Shown here in pieces: positions 56,415 through 64,000 of a DNA stretch of 64,000 nucleotides. The stretch's first letter is position 1, and every line of letters starts with the position of its first letter. The stretch spans positions 1 through 64,000 of the forward strand of contig JAJNAZ010000002.1 of the NCBI GenBank assembly GCA_021155855.1. The letters run 5' to 3'. Both the position numbers and the translations under genes were made by a program. Below the pieces are notes generated by a model. That model searched no databases. It was not told where the DNA came from and saw nothing but the letters and a program-made list of their open reading frames with translations. This DNA is from Solirubrobacterales bacterium. GTDB taxonomy: Bacteria > Actinomycetota > Thermoleophilia > Solirubrobacterales > 70-9.

Positions 56415-58367
56415 GTGCCCCCCCGCGAGCGCCTTTCGATCGCTCAGGTGACACCCCATCCCTGGGGCGGCCACCACGAGATCAACGAGTTCGTCGCCCG
56501 GGTTGGCCGCGAGCTCGCCGAGCGCGGCCACCGGGTCGTGGTCGCCGCGCCCTCGGAGTCGCGTAGGGCGCTGCGCGAATCGCGTCGGGCGATCGCGGCG
56601 GCCGGCGAGCGCCCGGCGGCGCTCTTCGACGGCTCCTGGCCGGGTGAGCGCGCCGGTGGCGACGGTGGCCCGCCGGTGCTCGCGCTCGGAAGCGGCATTC
56701 CGATGCCCCGCGGCCCACGCCCGCGCGCGGCGCCGCTGCCGCTCGACGCCAGCCGCGCGCTCGAGGCCCTGCTCGGCGGGGTCGAGCTCGATGTCGTCCA
56801 TGTCCACGACCCGTTCGCGCCGAGCCTCGCATCCGCCGGCCTGCGGCATTCGCACTCGCTCAACGTCGGCAGCTTCCACGAGCCCAGCGAGCGCACCCTC
56901 TCGACCCAGGTGGCCCGGCCGCTGGTCGAGATCTTCCTCGGCAGGCTCGATGCCCGCACGGTCAGCTGCCGGGCCACCGAGGCGCTGATGGAGCGCTTCT
57001 TCCCCGGTGCCTACGACCTGGTTGCGCCCGGTGCCGACGCCGCGGTCGAGCCCTGGTGGCCCGGCGGGGGACGGGACGGAGATCCGAGCGAGCGACCGCG
57101 GATCGCCTTCTGCCTCGAGGAAGAGCGGGGCGCCTTGCGCCTCTTCTTGCGCGCGATCCGGCGGCTGCCGCTCGAGCTCGAGTGGGAGGTCGCGGTGTGG
57201 ATCGGCGACTCCGCCGATGTGCGCGTCGCGCAGCGGCTGCGCGACCGAGTCCGGATCGTCCGCGCCCGGGAGGCCGACCCCGAGGCGATCATCGCCGCCG
57301 CGGACGTCGCCTGCGCTGCCTCCGGCGGACCCAGGGTCGCTCCCACCCTGCTGCGCAAGGCGCTCGCCACGGGCGCGGTGCCGGTCGCCTCTCACATCCC
57401 GCTCTACGAGGAGCTACTCGAGGATGGCGAGCGCGGCCTGCTGTTCCCCCCCGGGGACACGATCACGCTCGCGGGTCAGCTCGAGCGGTTGGTGGCGAGC
57501 GCCGCGCTTCGCCGCGAGCTTGCCGGCAAGGCGCGCGGCGCGGTCCGCGACTGGGGAGCGGTGGCCGACCAGGTCGAGGACGTCTACGAGCGGATCACGG
57601 CGCGGCGCCACGATCCCCGCGGCAACCCCGAGCTGCGCAGGCGGGTCGCCCGACGACGGGAGATCCACGTCGACCTCCACATGCACACCGACCACTCCTC
57701 CGACTGTGCGACTCCGGTCGAGACGCTGCTCGCGACCGCGCGCGAGGTCGGGCTCGGTGCGATCGCGATCACCGACCACAACGAGGTCTCGGGCGCGCTG
57801 GCGGCGCGCGAGCTCGCGGATCAGTTCGGTGTCAAGGTGATCCTCGCGGAGGAGGTGAAGACCGCCGAGCAGGGCGAGGTGATCGGCCTCTTTCTCTCGG
57901 AGAGGATCGAGCGCGGGATGACGATGGCGGAGACGATCGCCGAGATCCGCCGCCAGGGCGGGCTCGTCTATGTCCCGCACCCGTTCGACCGCCTGCACTC
58001 GGTGCCCGACTACGAGCATCTGCTCGGCATCGTCGATGAGATCGACATCCTCGAGGTCTTCAACCCGCGCGTTGCGCTGACGGCCTTCAACGAGGAGGCC
58101 GAGCGTTTCGCCGCCAAGTATCGGATCGTCCCCGGCGCCGGCTCGGACAGCCACGTGGCGCAGGCGCTGGGCAGCGTGAGGATCCGCGTCCATGACTTCG
58201 ACGGTCCGCAGGAGTTCCTGGAGGCGATGCGCAATGCGGACATCGTCCACAAGCGCCGCAACCTGATCTACGTGCAGGCGCTGAAGCTGCTGCAGACCGG
58301 CGGCGGCCGCGGCGGTAGGCGCCGCAGCGGTGGGCCGACGGTCCGGGCGAGGTCGGGCAAGCGCTGA
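56415..58367 (+). CDS. Fusion protein: glycosyltransferase + PHP-type phosphoesterase
   Basis: N-term GT-B (TPHPWGGHHEINEFVARVGRELAERGHRV); C-term PHP motifs DLHMHTDHSSDC, ITDHNEVSG, PHPFDR, GSDSH. Confidence 0.85.
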   Translation: MPPRERLSIAQVTPHPWGGHHEINEFVARVGRELAERGHRVVVAAPSESRRALRESRRAIAAAGERPAALFDGSWPGERAGGDGGPPVLALGSGIPMPRGPRPRAAPLPLDASRALEALLGGVELDVVHVHDPFAPSLASAGLRHSHSLNVGSFHEPSERTLSTQVARPLVEIFLGRLDARTVSCRATEALMERFFPGAYDLVAPGADAAVEPWWPGGGRDGDPSERPRIAFCLEEERGALRLFLRAIRRLPLELEWEVAVWIGDSADVRVAQRLRDRVRIVRAREADPEAIIAAADVACAASGGPRVAPTLLRKALATGAVPVASHIPLYEELLEDGERGLLFPPGDTITLAGQLERLVASAALRRELAGKARGAVRDWGAVADQVEDVYERITARRHDPRGNPELRRRVARRREIHVDLHMHTDHSSDCATPVETLLATAREVGLGAIAITDHNEVSGALAARELADQFGVKVILAEEVKTAEQGEVIGLFLSERIERGMTMAETIAEIRRQGGLVYVPHPFDRLHSVPDYEHLLGIVDEIDILEVFNPRVALTAFNEEAERFAAKYRIVPGAGSDSHVAQALGSVRIRVHDFDGPQEFLEAMRNADIVHKRRNLIYVQALKLLQTGGGRGGRRRSGGPTVRARSGKR

Positions 58368-59065
58368 TGCACGCCGGCGCCTCGGAAGGAGGGTGGGCGG
58401 TGCCGTCAAAGGAGTCCGGCGGCTCGGACGCGCATCGCGGCGAGCCGGGAGCACGAGGCTTGCCGACCACCGACGACGAGATCCAGGAGAAGTACCTCGA
58501 GCGGGCGATCCGCGAGCTCAACCAGCTCACGCATCGCCTCCAGGAGTGCTCTCACTGCCCGCGGGGCAACCTGATGCCGGTGCTCGGTTCCGGCCACCCG
58601 CAGGCCGACATCTTCCTGCTCAAGTACGCGCCCACGGCGGCCGAGGTCGAGGAGGGAGTCGCCTTCTACGGCCGCTCGGGCAACGCGCTGATGAAGAGCT
58701 TCAAGCGGCTTGGCATCGACCCGCTCGCCGTCTACGGGACGCTGTGCGTGAAGTGCCCGGTATCGGAGCCGAGCCTGGCCGCGGGCGAGTGCGTGGAGCG
58801 GGTGGTGGAGGAGATCGCGATCGTGCAGCCGCGCTGCATCGTGGTCATGGGCGAGCGTACGCTTGAGACGCTGAATGAGCTGGGTGTGCCGCTGGCGCGC
58901 GAGCTGGAGCCGGCGCTCGGCGAGATCCAGCAGCTGACGCCGACCATCGACGCCCTGCACGTACCGGACATCGACGACTCGCTCGACGCGGAGGGCGCCA
59001 AGCGGGAGTTCTGGTCCGCGTTCCGCGCGCTCGGCGACTGGTACGCCGAGCTCCCGCCCTACTAG
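58367..59065 (+). CDS. Uracil-DNA glycosylase superfamily (family 4-like) protein with atypical active-site motifs
   Basis: CSHCPRG, FYGRSGNALMKSFKRLGIDPLAVYGTLCVKCP; lacks clear GExPG and HPS motifs. Confidence 0.7.
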   Translation: MHAGASEGGWAVPSKESGGSDAHRGEPGARGLPTTDDEIQEKYLERAIRELNQLTHRLQECSHCPRGNLMPVLGSGHPQADIFLLKYAPTAAEVEEGVAFYGRSGNALMKSFKRLGIDPLAVYGTLCVKCPVSEPSLAAGECVERVVEEIAIVQPRCIVVMGERTLETLNELGVPLARELEPALGEIQQLTPTIDALHVPDIDDSLDAEGAKREFWSAFRALGDWYAELPPY

Positions 59066-59274
59066 ACCTCGGGCTCCAGTTCCTCGGAGGCCTCGACGGC
59101 CGGCGCCTCCTCGGAGGCGCAGACGCTGCAGAGGACCGGGCTGGCGCCGCTTTCGAGGGCGAGGCTCTTCTCGGCCTCGGTCAGCGTCGCGCCACAGTTC
59201 TCACAACGCGCCGGCAGGCTTTCAATCGAACGCTCCTCGAGGTCGGGCACGGGCTTCACCCTAGCGCGCATCAC
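59062..59274 (-). CDS. Small zinc-ribbon protein
   Basis: CENC...CSVC paired CxxC motifs. Confidence 0.6.
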   Translation of the reverse strand: MMRARVKPVPDLEERSIESLPARCENCGATLTEAEKSLALESGASPVLCSVCASEEAPAVEASEELEPEV

Positions 59275-59531
59275 GGCAGGCGCGCGAAGCGGGCGGACAG
59301 CCCCGCCTCGTCGATCGCCTCGTGCACGGTCGCCTCGAGCGCCCCCGCTGTCCCTCGTTGAGCCCGGAACTCGATCGAGGTCGTCAGCGGCAGTCCCAAC
59401 GGTCCGTGCTCGGGCGAGTCCGTGATCTCGTAGGTGAGGTCGCTGCGCCCGCCGATGATCGCCTGGAGCAGCTCGTCGAGGTGACGGCGATCGGAGGCGT
59501 AGGTGAGCTTGACCGCGTACTTCACCGGCAC
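59271..59531 (-). CDS. Protein of unknown function (86 aa)
   Basis: Coding-like composition, overlaps downstream zinc-ribbon ORF; -10-like AGCCTA/TAGGCT just upstream. Confidence 0.55.
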   Translation of the reverse strand: MPVKYAVKLTYASDRRHLDELLQAIIGGRSDLTYEITDSPEHGPLGLPLTTSIEFRAQRGTAGALEATVHEAIDEAGLSARFARLP

Positions 59532-59556
59532 GACACCCAGCCTAGAATGGTGTCGG

Positions 59557-59796
59557 TCAGGGCTTCGGCGTGACCACGAGGCCGACCCGTCCGGCGCGCG
59601 GTCGGCGCTCCAGACGCATGACCCGGCGCCCCGGCTCGGAGACGACGCTGGCGCCGGTGACGTCGACGGCGTAGCCGTGCGAAAACTGGATCCGCGGCAA
59701 AAGACCTCGGTGGTGATCGAGCGGGGGCTTTGGTGCGGCGGCGGCGGGAGCGGCGGTGAGGAGGGTGGCGAAGCAGAGGGCGAGGACGCGCCTCAC
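59557..59796 (-). CDS. Small secreted protein of unknown function
   Basis: GTG start; signal peptide VRRVLALCFATLLTAAPAAAAPKPP; overlaps LLM stop. Confidence 0.5.
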   Translation of the reverse strand: MRRVLALCFATLLTAAPAAAAPKPPLDHHRGLLPRIQFSHGYAVDVTGASVVSEPGRRVMRLERRPRAGRVGLVVTPKP

Positions 59797-60584
59797 GCCG
59801 ACGCGGCCTCGGCCAGCGTCGTCATCGCCTCGACGTTGGCGCTCGCGAGGCCGCGGACGACGATCACGTCCAGCGCCTCGTAGGCGGCGAGCTCGCGCTG
59901 CGCCTCGGCCCCGTCGGCGGCGGCGATACCGACGGTGCCGTGCGGCTCGTCGAGGCGGTCGAAGTGGTTTCGGTAGCCGTCGTGCAGGTCGCGGTAGAAG
60001 GTCTCCTCCTTGGCCAGACGCGTGGCCGCGTCCGGGCCGATCGTGGTGCGCACGTAGCCGAACACCGGCGGCGGCTCGCGGGAAACGTCCCCCGCGCCCG
60101 ACTCGACGGTGAGGCGCGACGATGCCGCGAACTCGGGCGTCATCCAGTTGAAGAAGGCGCCGTCGTAGGAGGACCCGGCGAGGCGGCACATCTTCGGGCC
60201 CATCGCCGCGAGCAGCAGACGAACGTCCGGCAGTGCCGTCCGTAGGTCCTCCAGCGCCTGCGTCATCGTCGTCAGCGGCCGTTCCGAGAACCCGGCTCCG
60301 ACGCCGAGCCACAGCCGGTCGGGGTCGAGCCCGAGGCGATCGATGTGGCCTTCGATCTCGGCCGGGGAGTGGCGGTCGAGCGCCATCACCGCGACCCCGA
60401 GCTCGAGCTCGGGCGCGGCCTCCGCGAACACTGCCAGCGTCTCCAGCCCGAGCGCGCCGGGATGGTCGTTGGACCACAGCGAGTCGTAGCCGAGCTCGGC
60501 GCACCGCGCCGCCAGGGGCGCCGCCACCTCGGGATCGAGCCCCGCCGCGACCCCGAATCCCCGCTGCCTGCCGCTCGACGCCAC
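59793..60584 (-). CDS. LLM-class (F420/flavin-dependent) oxidoreductase
   Basis: RCAELGYDSLWSNDHPG...RLWLGVGAGFSERPL. Confidence 0.82.
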   Translation of the reverse strand: MASSGRQRGFGVAAGLDPEVAAPLAARCAELGYDSLWSNDHPGALGLETLAVFAEAAPELELGVAVMALDRHSPAEIEGHIDRLGLDPDRLWLGVGAGFSERPLTTMTQALEDLRTALPDVRLLLAAMGPKMCRLAGSSYDGAFFNWMTPEFAASSRLTVESGAGDVSREPPPVFGYVRTTIGPDAATRLAKEETFYRDLHDGYRNHFDRLDEPHGTVGIAAADGAEAQRELAAYEALDVIVVRGLASANVEAMTTLAEAASA

Positions 60585-60588
60585 CCGC

Positions 60589-61938
60589 CTAGTTCTCCAG
60601 CAACGCCACGCACTCCACGTGCGGCGTGTGCGGAAACATGTCGACCGGCTTCACGCGCCGCAGGGTATAACCCGCTTCGACCATCTGGGCTGCGTCGGGG
60701 GCGAGCGTGGTCGGGTTGCACGAGACGTAGACGACCCGCGGCGCATCGCACTCGAGCAGGCGGCGGACGACCTTCGACGAGAGCCCCGCGCGCGGCGGGT
60801 CGACGACGACCACGTCGGGGGCCCCCGCCCGCTCGAGCAACGGCCGGATCCCGAGGCGGGCGTCGGCGCCGACGAAGCGAGCATTTGCGATCCCGTTCGC
60901 CTCCCCGTTGTGCTCGGCGTCGGCGATCGCCTCGGCGACGCTCTCCAGGCCCCAGACCTCGCCCGCGCTGCCCGCCAGCGAGAGCCCGATCGCGCCGATG
61001 CCGCAGAAGAGGTCGAAGAGCCGCTCTCGCCCGCGGAGGCCGGCGAGCTCGCCGGCGATCGCGTACAGGCGCTCCGCCATCTCGGTGTTGGTCTGCAGGA
61101 AGGCGGTGTGGGAGACGCGAAAGCGCAGGCCGGCGAGCTCCTCGTGCAAGTGCTCGGCGCCGAGCACGCCGGTGGGTCCGTCGGTGCCCCCGCCGGGTCC
61201 GTCGATCACCGTGTGCAGGTCAACGGGGGGCCGCGGGAACTCGGCCGGGGAGGTGACCAGCCGGGTCTGAAGCTCCCCGGTGCGCCGGCCCTCCCGTACG
61301 ACCAGGTTACGAAGCACCCCGGCCTGGGCGCGGCGGTCGTAGGCGGGGATCGCCTCCCGACGCGCCCAGTCCCGGACCTGGTTCCGGGCTCTGTTGTTTC
61401 GCTGCGAGGCGAGCAGGCAGTCCTCGACCTCGACGACGTCCGCCCAGTTGCCGCGACGATGGAAGCCGAGCGCCAGGTCGGACTCGCCGGCGCCGGCGCC
61501 GAACGAGTACTCGAGCTTGTTGCGGTAGCGCCACTGCTCGACCGCGGGCTCGATCGGCTCGAGCTCGAAGCCGTCGAGCCGGCCGATGCGGCGCAGCGCG
61601 TCGTCGACCTGCGCCGCCTTCTCGGCGAGCTGGCGCTCGTAGGCCATGCCCTGCCAGGGCGCGCCCGGGCACGGCTCACCGTCGTGCAGGCAGTGGTCGG
61701 CGACCCGCTCGGAGCTCGGTCGCAGCAGCTCCACCGTCTTCGCCTCGCCGTAGGTTCGCTTGGAGCGGGTGAGCCGCGCACGGACGCGGTCACCGGGAAG
61801 GGCGCCGGCGACGAAGACGACGTACCCGTCGGCGCGCGCCACCCCGCGCCCACCCTGGGCGAGCGAGTCGATCTCGAGCTCGAGCTCGGTGCCCTGCCGG
61901 GGGCGCTGGGCACGCACGGTCGGGGGCGCATCGGTCAC
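60589..61938 (-). CDS. TrmA/RlmD-family RNA (uracil-C5) methyltransferase
   Basis: TRAM domain; QTNTEMAERLY; LFDLFCGIGAIGLSLA; VVDPPRAGL; YVSCNPTTLAPD. Confidence 0.92.
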   Translation of the reverse strand: MTDAPPTVRAQRPRQGTELELEIDSLAQGGRGVARADGYVVFVAGALPGDRVRARLTRSKRTYGEAKTVELLRPSSERVADHCLHDGEPCPGAPWQGMAYERQLAEKAAQVDDALRRIGRLDGFELEPIEPAVEQWRYRNKLEYSFGAGAGESDLALGFHRRGNWADVVEVEDCLLASQRNNRARNQVRDWARREAIPAYDRRAQAGVLRNLVVREGRRTGELQTRLVTSPAEFPRPPVDLHTVIDGPGGGTDGPTGVLGAEHLHEELAGLRFRVSHTAFLQTNTEMAERLYAIAGELAGLRGRERLFDLFCGIGAIGLSLAGSAGEVWGLESVAEAIADAEHNGEANGIANARFVGADARLGIRPLLERAGAPDVVVVDPPRAGLSSKVVRRLLECDAPRVVYVSCNPTTLAPDAAQMVEAGYTLRRVKPVDMFPHTPHVECVALLEN

Positions 61939-61957
61939 GCCCCAATGCTTAGCAGCG

Positions 61958-62665
61958 CTACTTCTCCAAGCGCTTCTCGATGTCGTCGAGGATCCCCTTG
62001 CGCGCCTTGCTGCGCCTCTCCTGGGTTCGCACCTTGCGCAGGTCGGCCTTGGTCAGGTCTTTGAGCCGCGCCCGGACCTGGCCGGCCGTGAGCTGGTCAT
62101 AGCCGGTGATCGGCGCTCCGGGCGCGCCGGCCCGGCGCCGGAGCCTGTCGGCCTCGGCCAGCGGCCGGTCGGCGGCGTCACGGACACCTCGGCCGACGCG
62201 GCCGGCGGCGCGCGTTGCCTGGCGACGCGCCGGCGCGGCGCGGGTCTCGACCTCCTTGCGCGCCTGCTCGAGCAGCTTCTCGAGATCGCGCATCAGGTCG
62301 TCGGTCGCCTTGCGTCCGTGACTGACCAGGTTGGAGACGAGCTTGTTGGCGTCACCGCGCGTCATCCTGCCATGCTCGACCGCGTCGTCGACGGTCTCCT
62401 GCAGCCGCTCCCGCGAAAGGGTCAGGTTCGACTCCAGCGCGCCGCGGCTGCGCTCGAGCGCGTCGCGGAACGCCTGCACGCTCTTGTCCGAGCGACCGGC
62501 CGCGGGCGCGCGTCTGGTGGACTTGCGACCACGCGCGGTCGAGGGGCGCTTGCGAGTGGACCCGCTTCGTGCTGCGGACGTTGAGCCCGCGGCCGTTGAC
62601 CGTCCGGTCTTCGAGCCTTTGGACTTGGAACCTTCGGACCTGGAGCCTCCGGACCTGGTCGCCAT
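61958..62665 (-). CDS. Basic-tailed helical protein, histone-like/nucleoid-associated or phasin-like (function unknown)
   Basis: Ser/Lys/Arg-rich N-terminal tail MATRSGGSRSEGSKSKGSKTG..., amphipathic helical middle, C-term YDQLTAGQVRARLKDLTKADLRKVRTQERRSKARKGILDDIEKRL. Confidence 0.6.
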   Translation of the reverse strand: MATRSGGSRSEGSKSKGSKTGRSTAAGSTSAARSGSTRKRPSTARGRKSTRRAPAAGRSDKSVQAFRDALERSRGALESNLTLSRERLQETVDDAVEHGRMTRGDANKLVSNLVSHGRKATDDLMRDLEKLLEQARKEVETRAAPARRQATRAAGRVGRGVRDAADRPLAEADRLRRRAGAPGAPITGYDQLTAGQVRARLKDLTKADLRKVRTQERRSKARKGILDDIEKRLEK

Positions 62666-62749
62666 CTCTTCCTCCTACTCGGTCGGGTTGACTCGGACTA
62701 TCTCATCCCGCGGCCGGACGCGGCACCGTACGCTCGGGCGATCGGCGGC

Positions 62750-63568
62750 TCATGCGAACGTCGCCTCGACCGGCGCGTGGTCGGAGAGTCGCACCGCGAG
62801 GCCGCCGACCCGGACCTCGCGGCGGTCAGGCGGCCAGGGTGCCGGTTCGGCGACGATCTCGAGGCCCCGGACGAGCAGATGGTCGAGCGCACGGGCAGCC
62901 GTTGGTTGGTGAAGCCCGAACCGGTTGGCCAGCGTCTCGTAGATTGCGGTATCGCGGGGGCGAAGGTTGAGATCGCCGCCGAAGAGAAGCGGCGCCGCGC
63001 CGGCCCACTCGACCGCCCGCTCCGCAGCCCTCACCACCTCCTGCTCGGCTGCCTCGCGCAGCGTCCGCCCGGCGCTCGCGTGCAGGTTGGCGATGCAGAG
63101 CTCGCGCTCGGGGTCGAGCGCCAGCCGACTCAAGGCCATCACCCGGCGCTCGGGTCGCCGGCCGGGCCGCAGCTCGAGCTGGCGGCACTCCCTCAGCCGC
63201 CCGCGGCGGATCAGGGTCAGGTTCGAGCCGCCCTCGTTCGAGGCGACCAGATCGGGGTTGATGCGGGCCGCGAGCGCGCGCAGGGCGGCGAGCGAGTTGC
63301 GGGAGGTGAGCGCTCGGTGCGGCTGCGCCGCGCACGCGCGCGCGAGCGGCGCCGACCACCGCGGCGGGCACTCTTGGAGCAGGGCCACGTCCCAGCGAGC
63401 GGCCGAGAGCACGGTCGCGAACTCGTCGAAGAGATCGCGGTTGACCTGCAGGTGGGTGGTGTTGCGCTCGCTGCCGCACAGCAGCCGCGACCGGGTCGTG
63501 AACAGCGTCGGGTCGGGTGGGAAATCGCGGCCGTGGAACAAATTCCAGGTCAGGGCTCGGAGCTCCAT
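62750..63568 (-). CDS. Endonuclease/exonuclease/phosphatase family protein
   Basis: LRALTWNLFHGRD...DVALLQECPP...LLFGGDLNLRPRD...RLSDHAPVEATF. Confidence 0.85.
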   Translation of the reverse strand: MELRALTWNLFHGRDFPPDPTLFTTRSRLLCGSERNTTHLQVNRDLFDEFATVLSAARWDVALLQECPPRWSAPLARACAAQPHRALTSRNSLAALRALAARINPDLVASNEGGSNLTLIRRGRLRECRQLELRPGRRPERRVMALSRLALDPERELCIANLHASAGRTLREAAEQEVVRAAERAVEWAGAAPLLFGGDLNLRPRDTAIYETLANRFGLHQPTAARALDHLLVRGLEIVAEPAPWPPDRREVRVGGLAVRLSDHAPVEATFA

Positions 63569-63587
63569 GGCACGTAGAATGCCGCGC

Positions 63588-64000
63588 TTGAACGGCCCGC
63601 CGAGTCACCTTCTCACCGGCGAGGAGCTCACCGCCGAACAACTCACCGCGTTGCTCGAGCGCGCCGCGGAGCTGAAGGCGGGCCGGGGAGAGGGGGTCGG
63701 AGCGCGGTCGCTGGCCGGTCGAACGGTGGCGCTCCTGTTCGAGCGGCCGTCGACGCGCACCCGGATTTCGTTTCAGGTCGGTGTGGCGGAGCTCGGCGGG
63801 CATCCGCTGACGCTGCGTGCGGACGAGCTGCAGCTCGGCCGCGGCGAGTCGATCGCCGACACCGCCAGGGTGCTGTCGCGCTACCTGCACGCGATCGTGA
63901 TCCGCGCCGGCTCTCACGCAACGGTCGCAGAGCTCGCCGCCGCCGCCGAGGTGCCGGTGGTCAACGCGCTGACCCCGGTTCATCATCCCTGCCAGGCGCT
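63588..64000 (+). CDS. argF: Ornithine carbamoyltransferase, 5' part (runs off window)
   Basis: HLLTGEELTAEQL...FERPSTRTRISFQVGVAELGGHPLTL...VVNALTPVHHPCQAL; TTG 63588 preferred because ATG 63579 overlaps the TAGAAT -10. Confidence 0.88.
   Translation, partial: MNGPPSHLLTGEELTAEQLTALLERAAELKAGRGEGVGARSLAGRTVALLFERPSTRTRISFQVGVAELGGHPLTLRADELQLGRGESIADTARVLSRYLHAIVIRAGSHATVAELAAAAEVPVVNALTPVHHPCQA

Overview
High-GC chromosomal window that looks actinobacterial, probably Thermoleophilia/Solirubrobacterales-like; the lineage is inferred from gene style only. Most of it is housekeeping: a pyruvate dehydrogenase operon (pdhA-pdhB-pdhC plus lpdA), thiamine genes with a TPP riboswitch (thiOSG, and a divergent SnoaL/NTF2-ThiE fusion), a sulfate ABC transporter (cysP-cysT-cysW-cysA) with an Rrf2 regulator and an MBL/double-rhodanese protein, tRNA-Lys(UUU), a large purine biosynthesis region (purH, N, F, L, Q, S, C, B, E, D plus recQ), a heat-shock block (clpB, hspR, dnaJ, grpE, dnaK), an inositol-phospholipid block (PAP2, CDP-alcohol phosphotransferase, ino1, GT-PHP fusion), a UDG-like protein, an RlmD/TrmA methyltransferase and the 5' part of argF. 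The most unusual part is a sulfotransferase/glycosyltransferase block (5 sulfotransferases and 2 tandem GTs, with a third GT paralog about 11 kb away). It sits in the same orientation inside the purine gene run, and one sulfotransferase overlaps purQ by 4 nt. Other points: in-register heptamer repeats translated inside ThiG, RecQ and a GT; a series of -10-like hexamers 6-10 nt upstream of start codons, which predicts leaderless mRNAs; a shared motif upstream of dnaK and clpB; a hairpin at the cysP-cysT junction; a frameshifted DM13 gene; a decayed GDPD pseudogene; and a UDG-like protein with atypical active-site motifs. All calls come from reading the sequence; no database searches were run.
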